A DNA stretch of 22,852 nucleotides from JAZDPK01 sp043797615. Its GTDB lineage: Bacteria; Patescibacteriota; Patescibacteriia; UBA11705; JABHMO01. The notes beneath the pieces were generated by a model. It did not search any database. It was given only the letters and a program-made list of their open reading frames with translations, and was not told the DNA's origin. The stretch covers positions 1-22,852 of the forward strand of contig JAZDPK010000037.1 in assembly GCA_043797615.1 (NCBI GenBank), in the 5' to 3' direction. A program made the position numbers and the translations under genes. Below, piece by piece: positions 12,843 through 18,862 of the stretch (its first letter is position 1; every line of letters begins with the position of its first letter).

Positions 12843-15374
12843 TTAATAAATCTCGTCGTCCGTTTTCGTCTTTCTCCCGAATTTCGGTTTTTGATCTTCG
12901 TCTTCATTGTCCTCCGCGTCATCCGGATTGAATTCGGCCATTTTTGGATTCGGTTTTGGTTTGGATTCTTCTTCTTCATCATTATCCGTTTCATCGGACT
13001 TGGCGGGAATAAATTCCCGCTCTAGTTCCTGAAATTCATTTTTATCCGCTGTAAAAACCGTTGGCACCGGTTCTTCTTCAACGTTTTCGGAATCATCTGA
13101 TTCGTCGGAATCGATTTCGTCAGGTTCGTCCTTCATAAATGAAGGACCTACGGAATCATTTTCGGATTCGTTTTCTCCCGATTCTTCTTCAGGCGTTTCT
13201 TCTTCAATATTTTCTTTATTTTCTTTGCGCGTCGGCATATTCGCCATTTCAGTGAGGGCCGTATGTTTGTCAACCAAAATTTCACGCGGTCTGGCGCCGT
13301 CCGCCGGTCCGACAATGCCGGCTTCTTCCAAAAGATCGATCAACCGCGCCGCGCGGGCGTAGCCAACGCGCAATCTTCTTTGCAGCAATGAGGCCGACGC
13401 TTTGCCGCTCTGAATTACGGTCTTTTTCGCTTCGTCGTACATGTCGTCGTCGCCGCTGTCGCCCTGGAATTCAAAGCTCGAGTGGCCGTGCACTGGCTTA
13501 TTGACGATCGAATCTTCGTATTGGGTTTCTTCATTGCAAGCGTCTTTCAAAAATTTGACCACGCGCTTGATTTCCTCGTCGCTGACATACGCGCCCTGGA
13601 GCCGACGCGGCTTGGAAAGCGACGGGCAGGTATAGAGCATGTCGCCTTTGCCCACCAATTTTTCCGCGCCGGAAGAGTCGAGGATCGTGCGCGAATCCAT
13701 GAGCGACGCCACGCTGAAAGCGATGCGGCAGGGGATATTCGCCTTGATCAGGCCGGTGATGATGTCAACGGAAGGCCGCTGGGTCGCCACCACGAGATGG
13801 ATGCCGATGGCGCGCGCCATCTGCGTTAAACGGATAATGCATCCTTCGACTTCGGCCGGCGCCGCGACCATGAGATCGGCCAGCTCGTCGATAACAATGA
13901 TGATGTGAGGCAGTTTTTCTTTGTTCGCCAGATTGTAAGCTTCAATGTTCCGCTTGTTGCTCTGCGCAAGCAGGTCGAACCGCCGGTCCATTTCGCTGAT
14001 CGACCAGCGCAAAGCGTAAATTGTCTTAGTCACATCGGTGATTACCGGCGTTAAAAGGTGCGGTATGCCGTTGTAAATCGGCAATTCGACGCGCTTCGGG
14101 TCGACTAAAATCAAGCGCAGAGTCGCGGGATTATTCTGGTAAAGCAGGCTGATGATGATGCTGTTCAAGCAAACGCTTTTGCCCGAGCCGGTGGCGCCGG
14201 CCACGAGCAGATGCGGCATGCCGGAAAGATCCGCCGACCAGCACAGACCGCTCACGTCCTTGCCCAGGACGATTTCCGTGTTGTTTTTTCGTTTTCTGAA
14301 TTTTGGGGATTCGATGATTTCGCGCACGCGCACGATCGCCGGTTTCTGGTTCGGCACTTCCACGCCGACTAATGATTTGCCCGGGATGGGCGCTTCGATT
14401 CTGATCGGATGGGCGGCCAGCGACAAGGCCAAGTCGTTGTTCAACGCCGTGATTCTGGAAAGCTTGATTCCTTCGGCCGGCTTGAATGTGTATTGCGTTA
14501 CGGTCGGGCCGACCTGCACGTCGCCCGGCTCGACGTTGATATGAAAATTCTCCAAAGTTTTGCGGATTTTTTCCATGCCGACTTTAATGTCGCCGCTGGT
14601 GGGTTTGGAAATTTTATTGTCGAGCAAGCTGATCGGCAGGTCGATTTTAATGTGCGACGGCTTTATTCCGGCCGGTTTTTCAGGCGCTGATTCTTTCAAC
14701 AAGCCTTTGGCGCTGAATTTGACTTCCTTAACTTGATCGTTTGATTCTTCGGCAATAGTTTCGGCTTCTTCTTTGACTTCTTCCTCTGTTTCGGAAGTTT
14801 CTTCAGTGATTTCGCCGGCTTCGCCTCGTTTGAAGATCGGTTGGAAAAAGCGAAAAATGTTTGTATTATGGAAAAGCGATTCGATGCCAGTGTTGAACAT
14901 CAATAAAATCGACGCGATAAAAATACCAACCAAAATAATGAGCGCCGCCCAGAAGCCAAGGTATTGTAAAAGCGGATAGCTGATCAGATAACCGACAATG
15001 CCGCCGCCAAGTCCGCTGAAACTTAAATCAAACGATGAAGTCAGCGGCAAGCGCAGGTGCAAGAGTCCGTGCAGGCCGATTATAAACAATAAAATGCCGA
15101 TGTAATTCGGTATCGCGATTTGGTATTTGAGCGGACGCGCCAGCGCGTAGCCCAATATTATTAAAATCAGCGGCACGATATAGCGCCCCCAGCCGAACGC
15201 CACGCCGAACGCGAAGTCGATATAGACTCCGGCTCTTCCGGCCAGGCTTAAAAAGCTGAGCACGCTGACGATCGCGACGATGAAAATGAAAACTATGAAG
15301 ATTCCTCTTTTCGTCTCCGGGCTTAATGAATAATATTCGACGTATTGCTCTTTTTGCGGTCTTCTTTTTGACAT
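12843..15374 (-). CDS. ftsK: DNA translocase FtsK/SpoIIIE with acidic C-terminal tail
   Basis: FtsK pumps DNA at the septum and aligns dif sites. 843 aa: four to five TM helices (about 22-160), an acidic linker (184-215), the alpha/beta motor with Walker A GATGSGKS (393-400), Walker B IIIVIDELAD (491-500) and LVVATQRPSVDIITGLIKANIPCRIAF (527-553), and the winged-helix gamma domain (about 642-701, KKTVIQSGKASASLLQRRLRVGYARAARLIDLLEEAGIVGP). FtsK usually ends soon after gamma. Here about 130 more residues, mostly Asp/Glu/Ser/Asn, run to the C terminus. XerC/D are not in this window. First gene of the minus run ending with recA. No SD. Confidence 0.96.
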   Translation of the reverse strand: MSKRRPQKEQYVEYYSLSPETKRGIFIVFIFIVAIVSVLSFLSLAGRAGVYIDFAFGVAFGWGRYIVPLILIILGYALARPLKYQIAIPNYIGILLFIIGLHGLLHLRLPLTSSFDLSFSGLGGGIVGYLISYPLLQYLGFWAALIILVGIFIASILLMFNTGIESLFHNTNIFRFFQPIFKRGEAGEITEETSETEEEVKEEAETIAEESNDQVKEVKFSAKGLLKESAPEKPAGIKPSHIKIDLPISLLDNKISKPTSGDIKVGMEKIRKTLENFHINVEPGDVQVGPTVTQYTFKPAEGIKLSRITALNNDLALSLAAHPIRIEAPIPGKSLVGVEVPNQKPAIVRVREIIESPKFRKRKNNTEIVLGKDVSGLCWSADLSGMPHLLVAGATGSGKSVCLNSIIISLLYQNNPATLRLILVDPKRVELPIYNGIPHLLTPVITDVTKTIYALRWSISEMDRRFDLLAQSNKRNIEAYNLANKEKLPHIIIVIDELADLMVAAPAEVEGCIIRLTQMARAIGIHLVVATQRPSVDIITGLIKANIPCRIAFSVASLMDSRTILDSSGAEKLVGKGDMLYTCPSLSKPRRLQGAYVSDEEIKRVVKFLKDACNEETQYEDSIVNKPVHGHSSFEFQGDSGDDDMYDEAKKTVIQSGKASASLLQRRLRVGYARAARLIDLLEEAGIVGPADGARPREILVDKHTALTEMANMPTRKENKENIEEETPEEESGENESENDSVGPSFMKDEPDEIDSDESDDSENVEEEPVPTVFTADKNEFQELEREFIPAKSDETDNDEEEESKPKPNPKMAEFNPDDAEDNEDEDQKPKFGRKTKTDDEIY

Positions 15375-15426
15375 TTTGATTTTTGTTTAATGGTTAGGTG
15401 ATATGGTTATTTTATCATATTTAATC

Positions 15427-15575
15427 GAAAGGGGAAAGAGAAGGAGAAAGGAGGGATAAGAAGGCTAAAGAGGATCATGCAGAAAGATAGGAGAAAAAAG
15501 TCCAGGGAAGATTATCTTGGATAAATTGTCACACTGATCTCCTTTAGCCCCCTTTGCCCCCTTTGTATTCGTAGC
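15427..15575. repeat. Family D polypurine/polypyrimidine inverted repeat, copy 1
   Basis: Left arm: purine-rich, with GGGATAAGAAGGCTAAAGAG (15453-15472), which recurs exactly at 21371-21390. Right arm: CTGATCTCCTTTAGCCCCC ... CCCCTTTGTATTC. The arms pair imperfectly. A related purine tract is at 18542-18576. Confidence 0.65.
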
Positions 15576-15654
15576 TCTATCTTATTTCTTCCCCAAATAC
15601 AAAGAGACAATCCAATAGGACTGCCCCTTTGCGGCGGAAAGGATTGCTCCCTTC

Positions 15655-15785
15655 CAAAGGAGTAGACAAAGGTAAACTCCGCGGAAAATTTGTATTAATA
15701 TTATTTATAAAATTTTCAGCGCGAAGCTCTTTTGAGGAGAGAGAAAACCCTCCTGCGAGGTTGTCTACTCTTCCGGGAGGAAGAG
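15655..15785. repeat. Long imperfect fold-back element
   Basis: CTCCCTTCCAAAGGAGTAGACAA near 15650-15671 is reverse-complementary to TTGTCTACTCTTCCGGGAGG at about 15761-15780. An inner pair, AAAATTT/AAATTTT, continues the stem. Size (about 130 bases) and symmetry resemble a MITE, but no target-site duplication was found by eye. An open frame of 78 codons across it is not considered a gene. Confidence 0.5.
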
Positions 15786-15830
15786 CGCGAAACGAAGCGA
15801 AACTTAACGCCAAACATACGCGAAACTTTT
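15785..15830. repeat. Family C cluster
   Basis: GCGCGAAACGAAGCGAAACT ... ACGCCAAACATACGCGAAAC, units of about 10 bases. It abuts the fold-back element. Confidence 0.65.
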
Positions 15831-15950
15831 AAGGTGCAAATAATACTTTCCAGAAAATTGATGAGGCCGGCATACGGACCCTATTAATATATTTTAATTG
15901 TGATCCGAGCCTTTTTCCTCATCATTTTACTGAAAACTATGAAAGACTAT

Positions 15951-16028
15951 GGGATAAATGGGATAAACGAGATAGTCGAGACTTTATTGCCCAGCAAATC
16001 TCGTTTATCGCGTTTATCTTTTTTTCTT
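15951..16028. repeat. Family B inverted repeat, copy 3
   Basis: GGATAAACGAGAT (15961-15973) pairs with ATCTCGTTTATC (15999-16010), and flanking ATAAATG/CGTTTAT extends the stem. T-runs follow on the plus strand (16018-16025). It lies directly downstream of the candidate RNA on the minus strand. Confidence 0.75.
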
Positions 16029-16240
16029 TTTCAACACGATGATGAAGAGGAATAAATTGGTTTTGATTGGGCAATTATTGATAAATATTTCCCGCAAAAA
16101 CCAACCGGGGTTGTGATTATTCGGCCGATATTTGGGACAACCAGCATCGACTTGCGTCGAGCGGGGCGTGGCCCGGATATCAGCGCGAAAATTCTCTCTC
16201 CTCCGCATCATTGTGCTGAAAAAATAGATTTTCAAATAAC
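16027..16240 (-). ncRNA. Candidate large structured RNA (unknown class)
   Basis: Transcribed from a perfect promoter just upstream. Closing helix P1: RNA 16223-16198 pairs with 16052-16027, 26 positions with only two mismatches and a few G-U pairs (CAGCACAAUGAUG against CAUCAUCGUGUUG). P2 is a long hairpin: GAAUUUUCG and GCUGAUAU pair with AUAUCGGC and CGAAUAAUC, then GGG/CCC, capped by CGAC-GCAA-GUCG, a GNRA tetraloop. P3: UUGGUUUU/AAAACCAA with inner GGG/CCC and UAUU/AAUA. The result is a P1-closed multi-branch RNA of about 200 nt. An 86-codon frame on this strand starts within the promoter and is unlike a protein. It does not show the signature sequences of RNase P RNA, tmRNA or SRP RNA. 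A DNA element with 26-bp terminal repeats is the alternative. Confidence 0.5.
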
Positions 16241-16245
16241 ATAGC

Positions 16246-16274
16246 ATTATAGCACACTTTGATATTTTTGTCAA
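16246..16274 (-). promoter_or_regulatory. Perfect extended -10 promoter for the structured RNA
   Basis: Minus strand TTGACA (16274-16269), 17-base spacer, TATAAT (16251-16246), with TGC before the -10. All consensus positions match, in a region with no protein gene for 850 bases downstream. Confidence 0.85.
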
Positions 16275-16507
16275 GTGTTTTTGACAATGTCTATACTATT
16301 TTAGTTAAATTTAGCCTGTAAACAAGGTTATTTATCGCTGACAAAATGGCGGTTTATTTGTATATTCGCGGCACTTTGTCGGCCGAAGTTTTAACGAAGG
16401 CCGATTCGCATTATTTCTGTCATAGGATGACAAGCGTATAAGGGTTTATTCGCGGCATTCGCATGCAGGTTAATTCGCATCAACGCGTTGTATTTTCTTA
16501 AAATAAA
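16275..16507. other. Intergenic stretch with scattered ATTCGC words
   Basis: No convincing gene. ATTCGCGGCA occurs twice (about 16364 and 16449), with further ATTCGCAT copies nearby, suggesting another degraded short-repeat family. A plus-strand TTGACA at 16281-16286 has only a poor -10 (TTAAAT at 16305-16310). Confidence 0.4.
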
Positions 16508-16537
16508 AGCCCCGAACGGATTGTTCCGCACGGGGCT
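16508..16537 (-). terminator. Intrinsic terminator of the two-TM orphan gene
   Basis: AGCCCCG (16508-16514) pairs with CGGGGCT (16531-16537), with a second inner stem. On the minus strand it is followed by TTTATTTTAAG. Confidence 0.85.
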
Positions 16538-16564
16538 AGGTAGTTATTTTACCTTAGTTTGTTG

Positions 16565-16846
16565 TCAGTCTATTATGAAATCCATAATGAACGCCACGAT
16601 CGCTCCTCCTCCGAAGAGAGAAATACCTAATACTGCTCCCACGGAAGTAAAGGCACTATGTTTGTAACAGGTAATTATGTCGATGGCGTAGGCGGCAATA
16701 CATATCAACAGTCCCATTATCATTGCGATCACGAATAGACGAAAAATAAAATTACGGATTGACGTAAACTTGAATATTCCGATGCTGTGCACCATTTTCT
16801 TTTTACTGAAATCGGCGAACGCGGTTTTTGAGATTTTTGCTTTCAT
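16565..16846 (-). CDS. Small membrane protein with two TM segments, 93 aa
   Basis: The start at 16846 is fixed by AAGGAGG 6-7 bases upstream on the minus strand. A basic N terminus (MKAKISKTAFADFSKKK) is followed by TM1 (about 33-56, FIFRLFVIAMIMGLLICIAA), a short loop with one Cys (DIITCYKHSAF), and TM2 (about 67-90, Gly-rich). Size and layout resemble holin-like or small regulatory membrane proteins, but no family is recognised. It has a private extended -10 promoter and terminator, and is divergent from clpP. Confidence 0.75.
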   Translation of the reverse strand: MKAKISKTAFADFSKKKMVHSIGIFKFTSIRNFIFRLFVIAMIMGLLICIAAYAIDIITCYKHSAFTSVGAVLGISLFGGGAIVAFIMDFIID

Positions 16847-16902
16847 TGAAAACCTCCTTGTTATTGGGTTTGTTTATGAACAATATCGAGACTGGACTTA
16901 AC

Positions 16903-16931
16903 ATGATATCAAACTTAATTGATTTTGTCAA
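16903..16931 (-). promoter_or_regulatory. Extended -10 promoter of the two-TM orphan
   Basis: Minus strand TTGACA (16931-16926), 17-base spacer, TGA-TATCAT (-10 at 16908-16903). A plus-strand TATAAT at 16959-16964 may be the clpP -10, but its only nearby TTGACA (16941) is 12 bases away, too close. Confidence 0.7.
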
Positions 16932-16989
16932 TAGTCGAGTTTGACAATGCAAAGAATTTATAATACTATTTTAAATATTAACAATTTAC

Positions 16990-17096
16990 AGTTGGTAGCC
17001 GGTAGCGAGTAGGTTGTCCCGAAGGGATCCCTTTGGGATAGTTCTTAAGACAATTATCTTAAGTTACTACTAACTACCCCCTACTCACTACAACCT
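16990..17096. repeat. Nested inverted repeats in the clpP leader
   Basis: Outer arms GGTAGCGAGTAGGTTGT and ACCCCCTACTCACTACAACC are imperfectly complementary. Between them are TCCCGAAGGGATCCCTTTGGGA (near-palindrome) and two CTTAAG palindromes 14 bases apart. Confidence 0.6.
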
Positions 17097-17102
17097 TTTC
17101 CT

Positions 17103-17675
17103 ATGTACTTAATCCCCACAGTAATCGAAAAAACAAGCTTCGGCGAGCGCGCCTACGACATTTATTCGCGGCTTTTGAAGGAGCGCATCATTTTCTTGGG
17201 CACGCCGATCGACGACGCCGTTGCCAATTCGATCATCGCCCAATTGCTCTTTCTCGACAGCCAAGATTCGAAGAAAGATATCAGCATGTACATTAATTCC
17301 CCGGGCGGCTCGGTGACCGCGGGTTTGGCGATATACGACACGATGCAATATATTAAATCGAACGTCGTTACCATTTGCGTGGGCATGGCCGCGAGCATGG
17401 GCGCGGTGCTCTTGGCCGCGGGCGAAAAAGGCAAGCGTTTTTCCTTGCCCAATTCGAAAATAATGATCCATCAGGTCATGGGCGGGGCGCAGGGCCAGGC
17501 CACTGACATTAAAATTCAGGCGGAGGAAATAATCAAAGTGAAGCACAATCTGAATAAAATTTTAGCCAAGCACGCGGGCAAGGAAATCGCCAAAGTGGAA
17601 AAAGATTCTGACCGCGATTACTACATGACGGCGGAGGAGGCGAAGGCGTACGGGATAATAGACAAGATAATTTAA
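17103..17675 (+). CDS. clpP: ATP-dependent Clp protease proteolytic subunit
   Basis: Serine peptidase that forms tetradecamers and degrades substrates fed by ClpX/ClpA/ClpC. 190 aa with the catalytic triad Ser98 (GMAASMGA), His123 (MIHQ) and Asp172 (SDRDYYM). The start is well placed: MYLIPTVIEKTSFGERAYDIYSRLLKERIIFL, with no long propeptide. SPGGSVTAGLAIYDTMQ is the oxyanion-hole region. clpX and tig are not adjacent. No SD; the leader is a nested repeat. Confidence 0.97.
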   Translation: MYLIPTVIEKTSFGERAYDIYSRLLKERIIFLGTPIDDAVANSIIAQLLFLDSQDSKKDISMYINSPGGSVTAGLAIYDTMQYIKSNVVTICVGMAASMGAVLLAAGEKGKRFSLPNSKIMIHQVMGGAQGQATDIKIQAEEIIKVKHNLNKILAKHAGKEIAKVEKDSDRDYYMTAEEAKAYGIIDKII

Positions 17676-17750
17676 ACGCGAAACTACCTGCCTTCATTGA
17701 AATTACGGCAGGCAGGCGCGAAACCATACGCAAAACACACACTAAACCAT
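17676..17750. repeat. Family C cluster with nested CCTGCC...GGCAGG hairpin
   Basis: ACGCGAAACTA, then CCTGCCTTCATTGAAATTAC and GGCAGGCAGG (a hairpin insert, about 17686-17716), then GCGCGAAACCATACGCAAAA. The repeat unit is broken by the insert. Confidence 0.65.
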
Positions 17751-17762
17751 TGAAAATATTTT

Positions 17763-17999
17763 ATGCTTGAAAAAATAGATCAAAAAAAATCGCCAAGACC
17801 CACCAACGAAGATCTTCGCGAAAAGAAAAGATATTATGAAGAGTTGGAAACGGAAGAACAGGGGAGCGGCCAATTCATGATTGACGAAATTAAAAATTAT
17901 ATTGATGCAAAAGGCGATGATGAGACAAAAGAACAATTCTATCCCGGCTGGACAAAGCAGGACTTTGAAGATTTGTTGGAAATGCTGGAATCAAGATAG
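17763..17999 (+). CDS. Small acidic protein, 78 aa
   Basis: Not recognised. Charged and helical, rich in Glu/Lys (EDLREKKRYYEELETEEQ), with a short motif FYPGWTKQDFEDLLEMLES at the C terminus that looks like a packed helix. No SD; A/T-rich leader (GAAAATATTTT). It is bracketed by family C repeats on both sides and ends in an intrinsic terminator. It could be read through from clpP, 87 bases upstream. Confidence 0.6.
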   Translation: MLEKIDQKKSPRPTNEDLREKKRYYEELETEEQGSGQFMIDEIKNYIDAKGDDETKEQFYPGWTKQDFEDLLEMLESR

Positions 18000-18066
18000 A
18001 CGCGAAACAACGCCCGCTTCGCAGCGAGGCGAGCTAAACCCAACGCGAATAAAACGCTAAACAATT
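18000..18066. repeat. Family C cluster
   Basis: ACGCGAAACAACGC, a small GC-rich hairpin (CGCTTCGCAGCGAGGCG), then GCTAAACCCAACGCGAATAA and ACGCTAAACAA. Confidence 0.6.
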
Positions 18067-18073
18067 TCGATTT

Positions 18074-18110
18074 AAAAATTCCAAAGGTTATTGCCGATGG
18101 AATTTTTTTT
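18074..18110 (+). terminator. Intrinsic terminator after the small acidic gene
   Basis: AAAAATTCCA (18074-18083) pairs with TGGAATTTTT (18098-18107), followed by TTT. Confidence 0.85.
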
Positions 18111-18115
18111 ATAAC

Positions 18116-18600
18116 GACACGCTGTCATTGCGAGATAGTACATTTATAAAGGTTATTCGATTCATTATTAAACGAAGCAATCTGCAGTCGACAGCGGAAT
18201 AACACACGCTGTCATTCTGAACTCGCTGTGTCCCGCAATTGCAATTTTGCATAGTGCGCGAGATTCAGAATCCGTTCCGACAGCGGTAAATTTCACTTTC
18301 ATCGCATTGTCAGATCCTGAATCTAGCCTGCCCCGCCGTGAGGCCAGGGTTCAGGATGACAATGCTCCAAAATATATTTTAACGTAATCTATTGTATTGA
18401 AATCTTAAATAATTTTTTATTTCATGTTGCGTGATACATGACTTTCCTTGTTGATAACATGTGGACAATCTCTTAATAAAACAACACTTGCCAGTTAATT
18501 TTTTCAGGGGTACAATAAGATAACGGTTGGATGATAAAACAATGAGGTAAAGAGGCAAAGAGATAAAGAGCTAAATTTAGTCAAATAAGCATTTTGTTGT
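18116..18600. repeat. Intergenic repeats of the GTCATTGCGAG / GTCATTCTGA type; no gene seen
   Basis: TGTCATTGCGAG...CGAAGCAATCTG (about 18123-18185), TGTCATTCTGAACTCG...GAGATTCAGAATCC (about 18209-18275) and AGATCCTGAAT...GTTCAGGATGACA (about 18313-18361) are three fold-back elements in a row, of a type widespread in bacterial intergenic DNA. A purine tract related to family D lies at 18542-18576. TGTGGACAA at 18460 differs by one base from a DnaA box and stands alone. Confidence 0.6.
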
Positions 18601-18606
18601 CAGCTA

Positions 18607-18635
18607 TTGACAAATATTTAAAAGTTTGATAGGAT
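18607..18635 (+). promoter_or_regulatory. Extended -10 promoter for the orphan RNA
   Basis: TTGACA (18607-18612), 17-base spacer, TGA-TAGGAT (-10 at 18630-18635). The next plus-strand protein gene is 3 kb away. Confidence 0.65.
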
Positions 18636-18641
18636 ATAGAG

Positions 18642-18858
18642 TCAATTAAGAGATTATTCCTTTTGCAGTTTGTTTACGCGGAAAGCATATAAAGCCTTTT
18701 CAGACGGACAGACACGACAAGCATGGAATTTTTGCCTGAGGTAAAACCAGGCTTCGGCTCGGTTTGGCCATGGCAAAAGTTTCTTGTCTGTCCATTTGAG
18801 GAGGTTTTTCATCTGATAAAAAAACCGGCTTGACGTTATGTCAGTCGATTTTTTGTTT
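18642..18858 (+). ncRNA. Candidate small RNA with a UUCG-capped long hairpin
   Basis: A transcript of about 215 nt lies between an extended -10 promoter and an intrinsic terminator, convergent with vanW. The core folds as GGACA-(bulge)-GACAAG (18706-18720) with CUUGUCUGUCC (18783-18793), then AAUUUUUGCC/GGCAAAAGUU, then AAACCaGGC-UUCG-GCuCGGUUU, a stable C(UUCG)G tetraloop. AAGCC...UCAGA (about 18692-18703) could pair with UCUGA...GGCUU (18812-18831) and so compete with the terminator's left arm. A 36-codon ATG frame (18723-18833, MEFLPEVKPGFGSVWPW...) runs through the hairpin but has no SD. The class is not recognised: no SRP, tmRNA or RNase P signature; 6S RNA cannot be excluded. Confidence 0.5.
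18818..18858. terminator. Bidirectional terminator between the orphan RNA and vanW
   Basis: AAAAAA-c-CG-gc-TTGAC, loop GTTAT, GTCAG-t-CG-a-TTTTTT. U-runs follow on both strands, so it can end the plus RNA and the minus vanW transcript. Confidence 0.75.
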
Positions 18859-18862
18859 TAAA

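Noticed and set aside
15577..15813. 78-codon frame upstream of ftsK
   Set aside because: Falls across the fold-back element and a family C repeat, lacks SD, and the product is repeat-derived.
16014..16274. 86-codon minus frame
   Set aside because: Its first codons are the perfect promoter itself, and the remainder is better explained by the folded RNA.
16941..16964. Plus-strand TTGACA and TATAAT as a clpP promoter
   Set aside because: The spacer is only 12 bases; the TATAAT may be used, but not with this -35.
17676..18066. Regular GCGAAAC units as a CRISPR array
   Set aside because: Units are about 10 bases, degenerate, without unique 30-base spacers, and no cas genes are present.
18460..18468. 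DnaA-box-like TGTGGACAA, hinting at an origin
   Set aside because: Single copy with one mismatch; no cluster of boxes, no dnaA or dnaN nearby.
18642..18858. Identification as 6S, SRP, tmRNA or RNase P RNA
   Set aside because: No signature motifs of SRP, tmRNA or RNase P; 6S has no sequence signature that can be judged by eye, so it is left open rather than claimed.
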